57,625 bases of DNA from contig MHDC01000038.1 of assembly GCA_001803415.1 (NCBI GenBank), positions 1 through 57,625 on the forward strand, written 5' to 3'. Position numbers and translations under genes: made by a program. The stretch comes from Microgenomates group bacterium RBG_16_45_19 (GTDB taxonomy: Bacteria; Patescibacteriota; Microgenomatia; UBA1400; RBG-16-45-19). The notes under the pieces are model-generated. The model was not told the origin of the DNA, made no database searches, and saw only the letters and a list, made by a program, of their open reading frames with translations. Below, piece by piece: positions 12,353 to 22,409 of this stretch (positions are counted from its first letter, which is position 1; each line of letters begins with the position of its first letter).

Positions 12353-13496
12353 TATTGGTACCATTGGTCATGTCGACCACGGTAAAACCACTTTAACCGC
12401 CGCCATAACTCAAACTTTAGCCAAAAAAGGTTTTGCTGAAGCCAAAAAATTTGAAGATATTGACAACGCTCCCGAAGAACGCGCTCGGGGGGTCACCATC
12501 AATGTCACTCACGTCGAGTACGAAACCGAAAAGCGTCACTATGCCCATATTGATGCTCCTGGTCACGCTGACTATATCAAAAACATGATTACCGGTGCCG
12601 CCCAAATGGATGGCGCTATTTTAGTCGTCGCCGCCACCGATGGCCCTATGCCTCAAACCCGCGAGCATATCCTTTTAGCCAAACAGGTGAATGTCCCCCG
12701 TTTGGTCGTGGCCTTAAATAAAGTTGATGCCGTCGATGATCCCGAACTCTTAGATTTAGTCGAGATGGAAATTCGCGAACTCTTAAAGAAATATGAATTT
12801 CCGGGTGATGACATTCCCATTATTCGCGTTTCCGCCCTCAAAGCCCTTGAAGGTGATGCTAAAGCCCAGGAAGCGATCATGGAATTGATGAACAAAGTTG
12901 ACGAATATATCCCCATTCCCGAACGGGATTTGGACAAACCCTACCTCATGCCGGTCGAGGACGTCTTCTCCATTAAAGGTCGGGGCACCGTCGCCACCGG
13001 TCGGATTGAACGCGGCAAAGTCAAAGTCGGCGACGATATCGAAATTATCGGCCTCAAAGATACCAAAAAATCAACCGTCACCGGCGTGGAGATGTTCCGA
13101 AAGACCCTCGATGAAGGTCAAGCCGGCGACAACGTTGGTATTCTCTTGCGGGGGATCGAAAAAGATGATGTCGAGCGCGGCCAAGTCTTAGCCAAACCCG
13201 GCTCTATTACTCCGCATACTGACTTTGAAGCCCAAGTTTACATCCTCACCAAAGAAGAGGGTGGTCGCCACAGCCCCTTTTTCACCGGCTACCGGCCTCA
13301 ATTCTACGTGCGGACGACTGACGTCACCGGTGAAATTGCTTTACCCAAGGGGGTCGAAATGGTCATGCCCGGTGATAACGCCACCATGACAGTTAAATTA
13401 ATTCAGCCGGTCGCCATGGAAGAAGGCTTCCGTTTTGCCATCCGTGAAGGTGGTAAAACCGTTGGCGCTGGTGCCATTACTAAAATCTTAAAATAA
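12315..13496 (+). CDS. tuf: Elongation factor Tu
   Basis: [46 protein letters not shown]. Preceded by SD AAGGAG inside fusA. Confidence 0.99.
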   Translation: MAATYQRTKPHINIGTIGHVDHGKTTLTAAITQTLAKKGFAEAKKFEDIDNAPEERARGVTINVTHVEYETEKRHYAHIDAPGHADYIKNMITGAAQMDGAILVVAATDGPMPQTREHILLAKQVNVPRLVVALNKVDAVDDPELLDLVEMEIRELLKKYEFPGDDIPIIRVSALKALEGDAKAQEAIMELMNKVDEYIPIPERDLDKPYLMPVEDVFSIKGRGTVATGRIERGKVKVGDDIEIIGLKDTKKSTVTGVEMFRKTLDEGQAGDNVGILLRGIEKDDVERGQVLAKPGSITPHTDFEAQVYILTKEEGGRHSPFFTGYRPQFYVRTTDVTGEIALPKGVEMVMPGDNATMTVKLIQPVAMEEGFRFAIREGGKTVGAGAITKILK

Positions 13497-13513
13497 ATCA
13501 AGGTATCAAAACC

Positions 13514-13538
13514 AACCCGGGCTATTACTCGGGTTTTC
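13514..13538 (+). terminator. Weak intrinsic terminator/attenuator after tuf
   Basis: AACCCG-10 nt-CGGGTT stem followed by TT (short U tract). Confidence 0.45.
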
Positions 13539-13571
13539 TGATCAACCAGGCTGCCCAAAAACCCTAAGGTT

Positions 13572-13880
13572 ATGGCTCAAGACCGGATCCGCGTACGTTT
13601 AAAATCATTTGACCATCGTGTCATTGACGAAGCCGCCAAAAAAATTTTAGAGACGGCCTTGGCTACCGGAGCCACGATTGTTGGTCCGGTGCCCTTGCCC
13701 ACCCAAAAAAAGCGCTTCATCGTCTTGACCTCGCCTCATGTGGATAAAAACGCCCGGGAGCGCTTTCAACTCTTAACTCATAAGCGGCTCATCGATATCC
13801 TCAAACCCACGGGCAAAACCATCGATGCTTTGATGCATCTGGAATTGCCAGCCGGCGTCGGCATCGAAATCAAAATGTAA
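13572..13880 (+). CDS. rpsJ: 30S ribosomal protein uS10
   Basis: [43 protein letters not shown]. Confidence 0.98.
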   Translation: MAQDRIRVRLKSFDHRVIDEAAKKILETALATGATIVGPVPLPTQKKRFIVLTSPHVDKNARERFQLLTHKRLIDILKPTGKTIDALMHLELPAGVGIEIKM

Positions 13881-14004
13881 TTAACCGCTTAACTGATTAT
13901 TAAATAAGTCAGGGAAGTGATCGTGCGTCACTCGACTGAAATTAAACAAACAATGTGGGGTAAATTGACCAAGTGATGGTACCGGTTAGCTTTGTTTTTT
14001 AAAC

Positions 14005-14030
14005 AGGCGACCGACCCCGGCCGCTTTTTT
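14005..14030 (+). terminator. Terminator/attenuator-like hairpin in the rpsJ-rplC gap
   Basis: GCGaCCG ACCC CGGcCGC followed by TTTTTT (14025-14030), within a 176 bp non-coding gap. Confidence 0.55.
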
Positions 14031-14056
14031 ATTGGTCTTTACCCGAAAGGTGACTT

Positions 14057-14635
14057 GTGGCCATAATTTTTGGTTTTAAAAAGACAATGACTCAAACTTG
14101 GTCGGAAGCCGGTCGGCGTCAACCGGTGACCGTGATGACCATTCCCCCGCTGACCGTCGTTCAAGTCAAGACTCCGACCGTAGACGGTTACCATGCCCTA
14201 AAAGTCGGTTTTAGCTTGGGATCTAAACCCCGTCATTTTCGCGAAATCCGCCTGTCTGATCCCCCCACCGCCAAAGTTCAAGACGTCTTAAATTTGGCTG
14301 ATTTAGTCAAATTAGGTGATCGCTGCCACGTCACCGCTCTCTCCAAAGGTCATGGGTTTAGTGGTGTGGTCAAGCGCTGGGGATTTAAGGGTGGTCCCAA
14401 AACTCATGGTCAGTCGGACCGTCAGCGAGCCCCGGGTTCCATCGGTCAGGGCACCGACCCCGGCCGAGTCCATAAAGGTAAGAAAATGGCCGGTCATTCA
14501 GGTCAAACTAACCACCAGGTTAAAAACTTGCAGGTTGTTAAAATTGATCCGGAAAATCAGGAGCTCTGGCTTAATGGGCCGGTGCCGGGAGCTGTCGGTA
14601 CTCTCTTGAAAGTCACTCTTCCTAATCAAATCTAA
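14057..14635 (+). CDS. rplC: 50S ribosomal protein uL3 (GTG start)
   Basis: GHGFSGVVKRWGFKGGPKTHGQSDRQRAPGSIGQGTDPGRVHKGKKMAGHSG. Confidence 0.97.
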   Translation: MAIIFGFKKTMTQTWSEAGRRQPVTVMTIPPLTVVQVKTPTVDGYHALKVGFSLGSKPRHFREIRLSDPPTAKVQDVLNLADLVKLGDRCHVTALSKGHGFSGVVKRWGFKGGPKTHGQSDRQRAPGSIGQGTDPGRVHKGKKMAGHSGQTNHQVKNLQVVKIDPENQELWLNGPVPGAVGTLLKVTLPNQI

Positions 14636-14641
14636 AAGCCT

Positions 14642-15268
14642 ATGCCACTCACCATCCCCCAATACGATTATCAAGGTAAACCCCAGGGTACCGTCACCGT
14701 GTCGGCCACCTATTTTAAAGCCAAAGCCAATCCTGCCTTGGTCACTCAAGCCTTGCGAATTTATCAATCTAATCAGCGACAAGTGACCAGAAAGGTGAAA
14801 ACCAGGGGCGAGATTGACCGGACCACTCAAAAAGTCTGGCGCCAAAAAGGCACCGGTCGGGCTCGTCATGGTTCTCGCCGGGCGCCAATCTTTGTCGGTG
14901 GTGGGGTCGCCCATGGACCCACCGGTCAGGAAAACTTCCGGCTTGCCCTACCCCAAAAAATGCGCCGGGCCGCCCTCAAAACCGCTTTATCTGATCACTA
15001 CCGCCGCTCTAGCCTTAAAGCGATCCTGGATTTAACGCCGCTTAAAGGCAAAACTAAACCACTCATCAAGTTGTTTTCTAAAATGGAGCTATATCCCCAA
15101 TGTCCCAAAGTCTTATTAATTTTAGATTCACCCTATCCTGAGGTCCTGCGGGCTGGCCGCAACCTTGAGTGGCTGTCCGTTAGTCAAGCTAAACGCCTGA
15201 ATCTGTTTGAAGTTTTAAATCATCAAGTCTTGGTCTTTACTACCAAAGCCCTGGATCAGTTAACTTAA
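14642..15268 (+). CDS. rplD: 50S ribosomal protein uL4
   Basis: KTRGEIDRTTQKVWRQKGTGRARHGSRRAPIFVGGGVAHGP. Confidence 0.97.
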   Translation: MPLTIPQYDYQGKPQGTVTVSATYFKAKANPALVTQALRIYQSNQRQVTRKVKTRGEIDRTTQKVWRQKGTGRARHGSRRAPIFVGGGVAHGPTGQENFRLALPQKMRRAALKTALSDHYRRSSLKAILDLTPLKGKTKPLIKLFSKMELYPQCPKVLLILDSPYPEVLRAGRNLEWLSVSQAKRLNLFEVLNHQVLVFTTKALDQLT

Positions 15269-15281
15269 TCTAGCCACCGCT

Positions 15282-15560
15282 ATGAAACCGCTCGTCACCG
15301 AAAAAACTACCCAGCAGGCTGAACTTAATCAGTACGCCTTTTTGGTGCCCACTCACCTCACCAAATCCCAGTTGAAAACCAGGCTTGAAGCTCTCTATGG
15401 CGTCAAGCTGATTAAGCTCCATACTCAGAGACGTCGGCCTCTGTCTCGACGTACCGGCCGGAAGCGCTTACCCACCCCTGTCCCGGCGCTCAAAAAAGTT
15501 ACCATTACCGTTAAAGCCGGTCAATCATTAACCGTGACTCAATTTAAGGCGGTTTCATGA
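15282..15560 (+). CDS. rplW: 50S ribosomal protein uL23
   Basis: KPLVTEKTTQQAELNQYAFLV; position in S10 cluster. Confidence 0.94.
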   Translation: MKPLVTEKTTQQAELNQYAFLVPTHLTKSQLKTRLEALYGVKLIKLHTQRRRPLSRRTGRKRLPTPVPALKKVTITVKAGQSLTVTQFKAVS

Positions 15561-16396
15561 CTCTCATCACTCGCTTACCCACCAGTCCTGGCACTCGACA
15601 CCGGCAAAACCTCCGCGGTGATTGGGTCACGGCTGCTAAACCGTTTAAACCCTTAACTCTGGCCAAAGCCAAAATTACCGGTCGTAATTACCAGGGAAGA
15701 ATTACCGTTAGACATCGTGGTGGCGGCGAAAAACGCCGTCTCCGGCTGATCGATTTCAAACGGGATAAACACGACATCCCCGGCCAGATTGTTTCGATTG
15801 AATATGACCCCAACCGCACCGCCAATATTGCTTTAGTTGTCTATACCGATGGCGAAAAGCGCTATATCTTAGCTCCTCATGGCCTTAAAGTGGGCATGCG
15901 GATTATCGCCGGAGCTAAGGGGGAAATCGAATTAGGTCACGCCTTGCCTCTAAAAAAGATTCCGGTTGGCACCCCCATCCATAACTTAGAATTGCGTCCC
16001 GGTAAAGGCGGTCAGCTCTTGCGTAGTGCCGGTTCAGCCGCCTTGATTCAGAGCAAAGAAGGGGCTTTCGCCACGGTCGTCTTGCCTTCCAAAGAGATTC
16101 GCCTTATTCCCCTTGACTGTTATGCTACCATTGGTCAAGTTAGTAATCCCGAGTGGAAGACCCTTAGCTTAGGCAAGGCCGGTCGCCAGCGCCATCGGGG
16201 CATCAGGCCTCATGTCCGGGGTACCGCCCAGCATCCTGGGAGTCATCCTCATGGTGGTGGTGAAGGCCGCTCTGGCGTTGGATTGGTCCAACCTAAGACT
16301 CCCTGGGGTAAGCCAGCCCGTGGTAAGTTGACTCGCCACCGCAAGAAATATTCGCGTTCATTAATTATTAAATCTCGCCGTCAGTCAGGTCGCTGA
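15557..16396 (+). CDS. rplB: 50S ribosomal protein uL2
   Basis: [53 protein letters not shown]. Confidence 0.98.
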   Translation: MTLITRLPTSPGTRHRQNLRGDWVTAAKPFKPLTLAKAKITGRNYQGRITVRHRGGGEKRRLRLIDFKRDKHDIPGQIVSIEYDPNRTANIALVVYTDGEKRYILAPHGLKVGMRIIAGAKGEIELGHALPLKKIPVGTPIHNLELRPGKGGQLLRSAGSAALIQSKEGAFATVVLPSKEIRLIPLDCYATIGQVSNPEWKTLSLGKAGRQRHRGIRPHVRGTAQHPGSHPHGGGEGRSGVGLVQPKTPWGKPARGKLTRHRKKYSRSLIIKSRRQSGR

Positions 16397-16401
16397 TATC
16401 T

Positions 16402-16686
16402 ATGAGTCGCAGTGCAAAAAAAGGGCCATACGTCAATGATAAGCTTTTAAAGAAAGTGATGCGGCAAAAGTCCCAAGGGTTAAAAGAACCCCTTAAAACC
16501 TGGGCTCGATCGAGTCAAATCCCGCCCGAGTTTGTCTCCCACACTTTTTTAGTCCACAACGGCAAAAGCTTTAAAGAAGTCTATGTTAATGAAACCATGG
16601 TCGGCCACCGCTTGGGTGAGTTTGCCCCCACCCGTTATTTCCATGGCCACGGCCGCATGGTTAAACGGATCTTAACCAAAACCTAA
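16402..16686 (+). CDS. rpsS: 30S ribosomal protein uS19
   Basis: [55 protein letters not shown]. Confidence 0.97.
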   Translation: MSRSAKKGPYVNDKLLKKVMRQKSQGLKEPLKTWARSSQIPPEFVSHTFLVHNGKSFKEVYVNETMVGHRLGEFAPTRYFHGHGRMVKRILTKT

Positions 16687-16695
16687 ACCAAAAAT

Positions 16696-17100
16696 ATGAT
16701 CACAACCGTTAAGGCTCACCAAAAATTCTTGCGTCAAACCCCGCGAAAACTGCGCCTGGTGGCTCAGAGTTTTAAAAATCTGCCTCTGAACCAGGCTCTC
16801 AGTCGTTTAGACTTTATCGATAAACGGGCTGCTCGGTTACTCAAGCCGGTGGTCATCCAAGCTCAAAAAAATGCCATCAATAATGCCCACTTGCAACCAG
16901 ACTCGCTGACTGTGTCAGCCATTACCGTTGACGCCGGTCCGATTATCAAACGCTGGCAACCGGTGAGTCGGGGGCGGGCTCACTCGATTTTAAAACGTAC
17001 CTCCCACCTGACTGTCACCGTCACCGGCCTAACTCAAACCGTTAAAACCGCCGCCAAGCCAGCCACAGTTGAGCCAGCCAAAACTAAGAAAGTCAAATAA
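16696..17100 (+). CDS. rplV: 50S ribosomal protein uL22
   Basis: LRQTPRKLRLVAQ, GRAHSILKRTSHLTV. Confidence 0.94.
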   Translation: MITTVKAHQKFLRQTPRKLRLVAQSFKNLPLNQALSRLDFIDKRAARLLKPVVIQAQKNAINNAHLQPDSLTVSAITVDAGPIIKRWQPVSRGRAHSILKRTSHLTVTVTGLTQTVKTAAKPATVEPAKTKKVK

Positions 17101-17101
17101 T

Positions 17102-17758
17102 ATGGGTCAAAAAGTTCATCCCTTCGGTTTCCGCCTCGGGCCACTCTACACCTGGAAGTCCCGCTGGTACGCTCCGGCCAAAGATTATCTTGGCGCCACC
17201 CTTGAAGATTACCAAGTCCGCCACTTTCTTCATCAACAATTAACCGGTGCCGGTTTGGCTCAGGTGGAAATTGAACGCTCCATCAACACCATGAAATTGA
17301 TTCTCCACGTTTCCCGCCCGGGAGTAGTGATCGGACGCGGCGGTGCCAATTTGGAGCAATTAAAACTGAATCTCTTAAAACTCTTAAAAATTAACCCTAA
17401 AGATGTTAAAACCCGGAAACTGGATATTAAAGTTGAAGAAATTAAAAATCCCGATCTCCAAGCCATCCTGGTGCTCGAACGGCTTAAAGACCAGCTAGAA
17501 AAACGCTATCCTCATCGTCGGGCCGTCGCCCAAGCCTTGGATAAAGTCATGGGGGCTGGAGCTCAAGGTATCAAAATCGTCCTCTCGGGTCGGATTGGCG
17601 GGGCGGAAATCGGCCGTACCGAAAAGTACAGCCGCGGCTCGATTCCCACCCAAACTCTGCGAGCCGATATTGATTATGCGGAAAAACCGGCTTATACCCG
17701 TTCCGGCTATGTCGGGATCAAAGTCTATATCTATCGGGGTGAACGCGCTACCAACTAA
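17102..17758 (+). CDS. rpsC: 30S ribosomal protein uS3
   Basis: MGQKVHPFGFRLG at ATG 17102 (ORF track starts upstream at 17069); GVVIGRGGANLEQLK KH motif. Confidence 0.97.
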   Translation: MGQKVHPFGFRLGPLYTWKSRWYAPAKDYLGATLEDYQVRHFLHQQLTGAGLAQVEIERSINTMKLILHVSRPGVVIGRGGANLEQLKLNLLKLLKINPKDVKTRKLDIKVEEIKNPDLQAILVLERLKDQLEKRYPHRRAVAQALDKVMGAGAQGIKIVLSGRIGGAEIGRTEKYSRGSIPTQTLRADIDYAEKPAYTRSGYVGIKVYIYRGERATN

Positions 17759-17789
17759 TTATCAGTTATCCGTAATCTGTCATCTATCT

Positions 17790-18197
17790 ATGTTGCAACC
17801 TAAAAAACAAAAATACCGCAAAGCTTTTCGCGGCCGCCGCCGGGGTTTAGCCGCTCGAGCCACCACTTTAAGTTTTGGTGATTTTGGCCTCAAAGCTGCC
17901 GCCTCTGCCTGGTTGACTGCCAGACAAATCGAAGCCGCTCGCAAAACCATTACTCATCACACTAAGCGCTTGGGTAAACTGTGGCTCCGCCCTTTTCCGG
18001 ACAAACCGGTTACTAAAAAGGGTGCCGGTGTTCGGATGGGTTCGGGCAAGGGTGATATTGATCATTACGTGGCCGTCATTAAACCCGGTCACCTGATCTT
18101 TGAACTCTCAGGTGTGACTCAAACCATTGCCCGGGAAGCTTTTCGCAAAGCCTCTCATAAACTGCCGATGAAAACCGTTATCGTGACCAAAACTTAA
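17790..18197 (+). CDS. rplP: 50S ribosomal protein uL16
   Basis: MLQPKKQKYRKAFRGRRRG at ATG 17790 (internal to ORF 17595); GVRMGSGKGD. Confidence 0.97.
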   Translation: MLQPKKQKYRKAFRGRRRGLAARATTLSFGDFGLKAAASAWLTARQIEAARKTITHHTKRLGKLWLRPFPDKPVTKKGAGVRMGSGKGDIDHYVAVIKPGHLIFELSGVTQTIAREAFRKASHKLPMKTVIVTKT

Positions 18198-18206
18198 AGT
18201 TACCTT

Positions 18207-18419
18207 ATGAAACAAAAGGACAAAACTAAATATCAGCAAAGCCCGCTGCCGGAATTACTTAAAGCTAAGCAACAGCTTCAGCGCCAGCTAATCGAGACTA
18301 AAATTAGTCTTGAGGCCGGCAAACTAAAAAATGTGCACCAGGTTCGCACCCTTCGGGCTAATCTCGCCCGGATCTTAACCATTATTCGGGCTAAAACCCT
18401 GGTTGTCAGCAAAGGTTAA
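18207..18419 (+). CDS. rpmC: 50S ribosomal protein uL29
   Basis: Small helical protein, LKNVHQVRTLRANLARILTIIR, between uL16 and uS17. Confidence 0.92.
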   Translation: MKQKDKTKYQQSPLPELLKAKQQLQRQLIETKISLEAGKLKNVHQVRTLRANLARILTIIRAKTLVVSKG

Positions 18420-18422
18420 TTT

Positions 18423-18689
18423 ATGAAACTGTTTATTGGTAACGTCATTTCTGTCAAGATGAAGCAAACCGCCGTGGTCAACGTTACTCGTGCTTGGACT
18501 CATCCCATCTATCACAAAACCATCAAACGCACCAAAAAATACTTAGTTCATGACCCCCAATCCCTAGCGGTGGTCGGTGATGTTGTCCGTTTTGCTCCCG
18601 CCAAACCTTTCTCCAAACGGAAGCATTTCATCTTACGCGAAGTGGTCAGTCATCATCAGTTAACTCAGCCTGTAGAAGCTAACCTCTAA
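18423..18689 (+). CDS. rpsQ: 30S ribosomal protein uS17
   Basis: [39 protein letters not shown]. Confidence 0.95.
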   Translation: MKLFIGNVISVKMKQTAVVNVTRAWTHPIYHKTIKRTKKYLVHDPQSLAVVGDVVRFAPAKPFSKRKHFILREVVSHHQLTQPVEANL

Positions 18690-18693
18690 CTTT

Positions 18694-19068
18694 ATGGTCC
18701 AACTCCGGACGGTAATCACTCCAGCAGACAATTCCGGCGCTAAAAAGCTCCGCATAATCATGATTCACGGCGGTTCTAAACACAAATTCGGCACCGTTGG
18801 CGATCTGATCACCGCGTCGGTCATTGAAGCTGATCCCAAAGGTTTGGTTAAAGCGGGGGAAATGGTTAAAGCGGTCATCGTTCGGGTTAAAAAAGAGGTC
18901 AGACGTTTGGACGGCAGCTACATTCGTTTTGACGACAACGCCGCCGTTATTATTGACGGCTTGGCTACCAAAAATCCTCGAGGAACTCGGGTCTTTGGGC
19001 CGATCGCTCGGGAAGTCAAAGACGCCGGTTTTACCAAAATTGCCTCGCTCGCCCCGGAGGTGCTATGA
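18694..19068 (+). CDS. rplN: 50S ribosomal protein uL14
   Basis: [46 protein letters not shown]. Confidence 0.97.
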   Translation: MVQLRTVITPADNSGAKKLRIIMIHGGSKHKFGTVGDLITASVIEADPKGLVKAGEMVKAVIVRVKKEVRRLDGSYIRFDDNAAVIIDGLATKNPRGTRVFGPIAREVKDAGFTKIASLAPEVL

Positions 19069-19391
19069 AACTTAAACTCAACGACCAAGTCATCGTCATT
19101 AGTGGCAAAGATAAGGGGAAAAAGGGCAAAATCACTCATGTTTACCCTAAAACCGCCCGGGTTTTAGTTGGAGGCATCAACCAGTACCGGCGGCACTTAA
19201 AAAAACGCAGCGATAAAACCCCTGGTGGTATCGTCTCACTGGAACGACCTTTACCGGCGGCCAACGTCATGTTGCTTTGCCCCCATTGTCATAAACCGAC
19301 TCGGGTCGGTTATGTCATTACCAAGACTGCTGAAAAATATCGTCGCTGTCGGCTGTGCGACCAGCAAATTGATCCAGCCGCTAAAGTTTAA
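19065..19391 (+). CDS. rplX: 50S ribosomal protein uL24
   Basis: KOW motif [20 protein letters not shown]. Confidence 0.95.
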   Translation: MKLKLNDQVIVISGKDKGKKGKITHVYPKTARVLVGGINQYRRHLKKRSDKTPGGIVSLERPLPAANVMLLCPHCHKPTRVGYVITKTAEKYRRCRLCDQQIDPAAKV

Positions 19392-19396
19392 TCCTT

Positions 19397-19954
19397 ATGG
19401 AACCACTAGCCGTTGAATACCAGCAACGCCTTGTTAAGGAGCTCCAGCAAACCCTGAAGCGCTCCAATCCTTTGTCGCTGCCACGTTTAAGCAAGATTGT
19501 CGTCAATGTTGGTGTCGGTAAAAGTGACCATCGCGATCAAGTCGTTAAAAATGTAGCTGATCAGTTACTGGTCATCACCGGCCAGAAACCCAAAGTGACC
19601 CGGGCTAAACAATCAATCTCCGGTTTTAACCTTAGGCAGGGTGATCCGGTTGGTGTCGCCGTCACTCTCCGCGGCCGGTGCATGTATCAATTTTTTGAGA
19701 AGCTGGTTCGGATCGTCCTCCCCCGAGTCAAAGATTTTCAAGGTGTCTCACCCGAAGCTTTTGATCAATCCGGGACTTACACCTTAGGTTTATCTGAGCA
19801 AATTGTTTTCCCTGAGATCGAATATGATAAAATCGATACGGTTCGAGGCCTGGAAATCACCATTGTCACCACTGCCCGCAATCCGGCCGAAGCCAAATTG
19901 TTGTTAACTTTATTTGGTATCCCTTTCCGTCGAGAGGAGGCAACTAGTGGCTAA
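19397..19954 (+). CDS. rplE: 50S ribosomal protein uL5
   Basis: [43 protein letters not shown]. Confidence 0.97.
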   Translation: MEPLAVEYQQRLVKELQQTLKRSNPLSLPRLSKIVVNVGVGKSDHRDQVVKNVADQLLVITGQKPKVTRAKQSISGFNLRQGDPVGVAVTLRGRCMYQFFEKLVRIVLPRVKDFQGVSPEAFDQSGTYTLGLSEQIVFPEIEYDKIDTVRGLEITIVTTARNPAEAKLLLTLFGIPFRREEATSG

Positions 19955-20132
19955 AACCTCGCAAATTGTCAGATCTCAAAGAGTGCCCAAATTTAGTACT
20001 CGCCGGGTACATCGTTGCCAACTTTGTGGCCGGTCCCGGGCTTATTTGCGTTATTTCGGACTTTGCCGGATTTGTTTTCGCCGCCTGGCTTTGCGCGGTG
20101 AACTCCCCGGCGTCACCAAATCTAACAACTAA
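19947..20132 (+). CDS. rpsN: 30S ribosomal protein uS14, zinc type (GTG start)
   Basis: [44 protein letters not shown]; overlaps rplE stop. Confidence 0.95.
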   Translation: MAKTSQIVRSQRVPKFSTRRVHRCQLCGRSRAYLRYFGLCRICFRRLALRGELPGVTKSNN

Positions 20133-20134
20133 CT

Positions 20135-20521
20135 ATGACCGACCCCATCGCTGACATGTTAACCCGGATCCGCAACGCCTTACGGTCCCATCAAGCGATC
20201 GTCCTCATTCCTCATTCAAAAGTCAAGGAAGCCATTGCCGTGGTCTTAAAACAAGAGCAGTACATCAATGATTACCGCGTGACTACCACTCAACCAAAAG
20301 TCATTGAACTCAATTTGCGCTATGTCGCTGGTCAACCGGCGATTTCCCACTTGAAACGCTTAAGTAAACCCGGTCGTCGGCTTTACACTTCCGCCAAGCA
20401 CTTACCTTCAGTTTTAGGTGGTTACGGCTTGACTATTCTCACTACCAATCAGGGAATCCTAACCACCAAAAAAGCTCGAAAAGCCAACCTTGGCGGCGAA
20501 GTCCTCTGCCAAATCTATTAA
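20135..20521 (+). CDS. rpsH: 30S ribosomal protein uS8
   Basis: TDPIADMLTRIRNA; C-terminal GGYGLTILTTNQGILTTKKARKANLGGEVLCQIY. Confidence 0.97.
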   Translation: MTDPIADMLTRIRNALRSHQAIVLIPHSKVKEAIAVVLKQEQYINDYRVTTTQPKVIELNLRYVAGQPAISHLKRLSKPGRRLYTSAKHLPSVLGGYGLTILTTNQGILTTKKARKANLGGEVLCQIY

Positions 20522-20526
20522 ATCAT

Positions 20527-21078
20527 ATGAGCCGTTTAGCCTTAAATCCACTGACCATTCCTTTAGGGGTGACTGTCAGTCTCAAAGAACAAACCGCGAC
20601 TGTCACCGGTCCTTTGGGGACTTTAACCCAAGCCATCCCCGCGGACATCAAATTGGAATTAACGCCAACTGATCTTAAAGTCAATCAAGTGGCCACCACC
20701 TATCAAGCTCAAGCTAATCAGGGCTTGATTTACCGCTTGTTGGAAAATATGATCATCGGGGTTACCACTGGCTTCAGTCGCCATCTGGAATTAGTCGGTA
20801 CCGGTTATCGGGCTAAGCCACAAGGTGATCAATTGGAAATCAACGCCGGCTATTCCCATCCGGTCAAGTTCCAGCCGCCACCAGGCATTCGTCTCCAGGT
20901 TCCCACGGAAACGACTATCGAAGTCCACGGCATTGATAAGCAGCTGGTGGGTCAGGTGGCTGCCAATATCCGAGCCATCCGCCCACCTGAACCCTATAAA
21001 GGTAAAGGTATCCGTTATCAAGGCGAGTACGTTCGCCATAAAGCCGGTAAAACCACTAAGGTCGGTGCAGCCGCTTAA
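20527..21078 (+). CDS. rplF: 50S ribosomal protein uL6
   Basis: LELVGTGYRAKPQGDQLEINAGYSHPV, RAIRPPEPYKGKGIRYQGEYVRHKAGK. Confidence 0.97.
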   Translation: MSRLALNPLTIPLGVTVSLKEQTATVTGPLGTLTQAIPADIKLELTPTDLKVNQVATTYQAQANQGLIYRLLENMIIGVTTGFSRHLELVGTGYRAKPQGDQLEINAGYSHPVKFQPPPGIRLQVPTETTIEVHGIDKQLVGQVAANIRAIRPPEPYKGKGIRYQGEYVRHKAGKTTKVGAAA

Positions 21079-21103
21079 AATTTATCTAAATTAAGTCATT
21101 TCT

Positions 21104-21454
21104 ATGAAATCTACTTCCACTCAGACCCGTCTGCACCGTCAGCGCCGAACCCGGTTAAAGCTTAAAGACCAAGTTGCCCGACCTCGGCTACACGTTTACC
21201 GCTCCAATCGCTACTTATACGCTCAAATTATTGATGATGCTCAAGCCAAGACCATCGTCGCCGCCTCGGAAAAAGAGCTTAAAACACCGGGTAAGACTAA
21301 AACGGAACGAGCCCACCAAGTCGGGGCTTTGCTGGCCACCAAAAGCAAAACCAAAAAAATAACTCAGGTTAAATTTGACCGTGGTCGTTATCGTTATCAT
21401 GGTCGAGTCAAGGCTTTAGCCGAAAGCGCTCGAGCTGGAGGTTTAATTTTTTAA
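21104..21454 (+). CDS. rplR: 50S ribosomal protein uL18
   Basis: RPRLHVYRSNRYLYAQIIDD, YRYHGRVKALAESARAGGLIF. Confidence 0.96.
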   Translation: MKSTSTQTRLHRQRRTRLKLKDQVARPRLHVYRSNRYLYAQIIDDAQAKTIVAASEKELKTPGKTKTERAHQVGALLATKSKTKKITQVKFDRGRYRYHGRVKALAESARAGGLIF

Positions 21455-21473
21455 AGTCAAACTGGATCAAACT

Positions 21474-21959
21474 ATGAGACCCACCTACCACCATGCTTCT
21501 GCCTCGGAATTTGAAGAAAAAATTATTCAAGTCAACCGAGTCAGCAAAAAAACTAAAGGCGGTAACCAAATTGGTTTTTCCGTCCTGGTGGTCGTTGGTG
21601 ATCGTCAGGGTAAAGTCGGTGTGGCTCTGGGTAAAGGACCGGATGTCATGTCTTCGATTAAGAAAGGGGTCCGCAAGGCAAAAAAAAGACTTATCACCGT
21701 GCCCTTGCGCCGGGGGACCATCCCGTTTGCCTTGGTCACCAAGTATGGTGCCGCTAAAATCCTGCTTAAACCGGCTCCGGTTGGTTCAGGCATCATTGCC
21801 GGTGGCGCGGTTCGCTCCGTTATCGAAGTCGCCGGTATCCAAAATATCGTCGGTAAAGTCCTCGGTTCCAATAATCAAGCCAACAACGCCTATGCTACTT
21901 TTAAAGCCTTAGCCCAAATCCAGCGCCTGGTCAAGTTACGTCAAGTACCCATGACTTAA
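21474..21959 (+). CDS. rpsE: 30S ribosomal protein uS5
   Basis: FEEKIIQVNRVSKKTKGGNQIGFSVLVVVGDRQGKVGVALGKG. Confidence 0.97.
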   Translation: MRPTYHHASASEFEEKIIQVNRVSKKTKGGNQIGFSVLVVVGDRQGKVGVALGKGPDVMSSIKKGVRKAKKRLITVPLRRGTIPFALVTKYGAAKILLKPAPVGSGIIAGGAVRSVIEVAGIQNIVGKVLGSNNQANNAYATFKALAQIQRLVKLRQVPMT

Positions 21960-21962
21960 ATT

Positions 21963-22409
21963 ATGCTCAAACTCCACCAATTACCCAAGAGTACCAGCCC
22001 TTCCCATAAACGACGCGGTCAAGGCTACGGCTCCGGTAAGGGTGGTCATACTTCTGGCCGAGGCCAGAAAGGCCAACTCAGCCGAAGCCGCCTTCCGCTC
22101 TGGTTTGAAGGTGGTCAGTTGCCGCAAATTCGCCGCTTTCCTTTTATTCGGGGTAAAAGTCGTTTTGATCGCCTGCGGCCCCGACCCATCATACTCAACT
22201 TGACCGACCTAAACCGCTTTCCCTCAGGCACTGTCGTCACCCCGAAAACTTTATTGGCTGCCCGTTTGGTCAGTCAGACCGAATTAGCTTCCCATCCCAT
22301 TAAAATTTTAGGTCAAGGTACTTTAAAATCGGCCTTGACCGTGTCACTCCCGACTTCTAAAGCCGCTCAAACCAAGATTGAAGCCGCTGGTGGGAAAGTC
22401 AGTCTGTGA
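21963..22409 (+). CDS. rplO: 50S ribosomal protein uL15
   Basis: [37 protein letters not shown]. Confidence 0.97.
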   Translation: MLKLHQLPKSTSPSHKRRGQGYGSGKGGHTSGRGQKGQLSRSRLPLWFEGGQLPQIRRFPFIRGKSRFDRLRPRPIILNLTDLNRFPSGTVVTPKTLLAARLVSQTELASHPIKILGQGTLKSALTVSLPTSKAAQTKIEAAGGKVSL

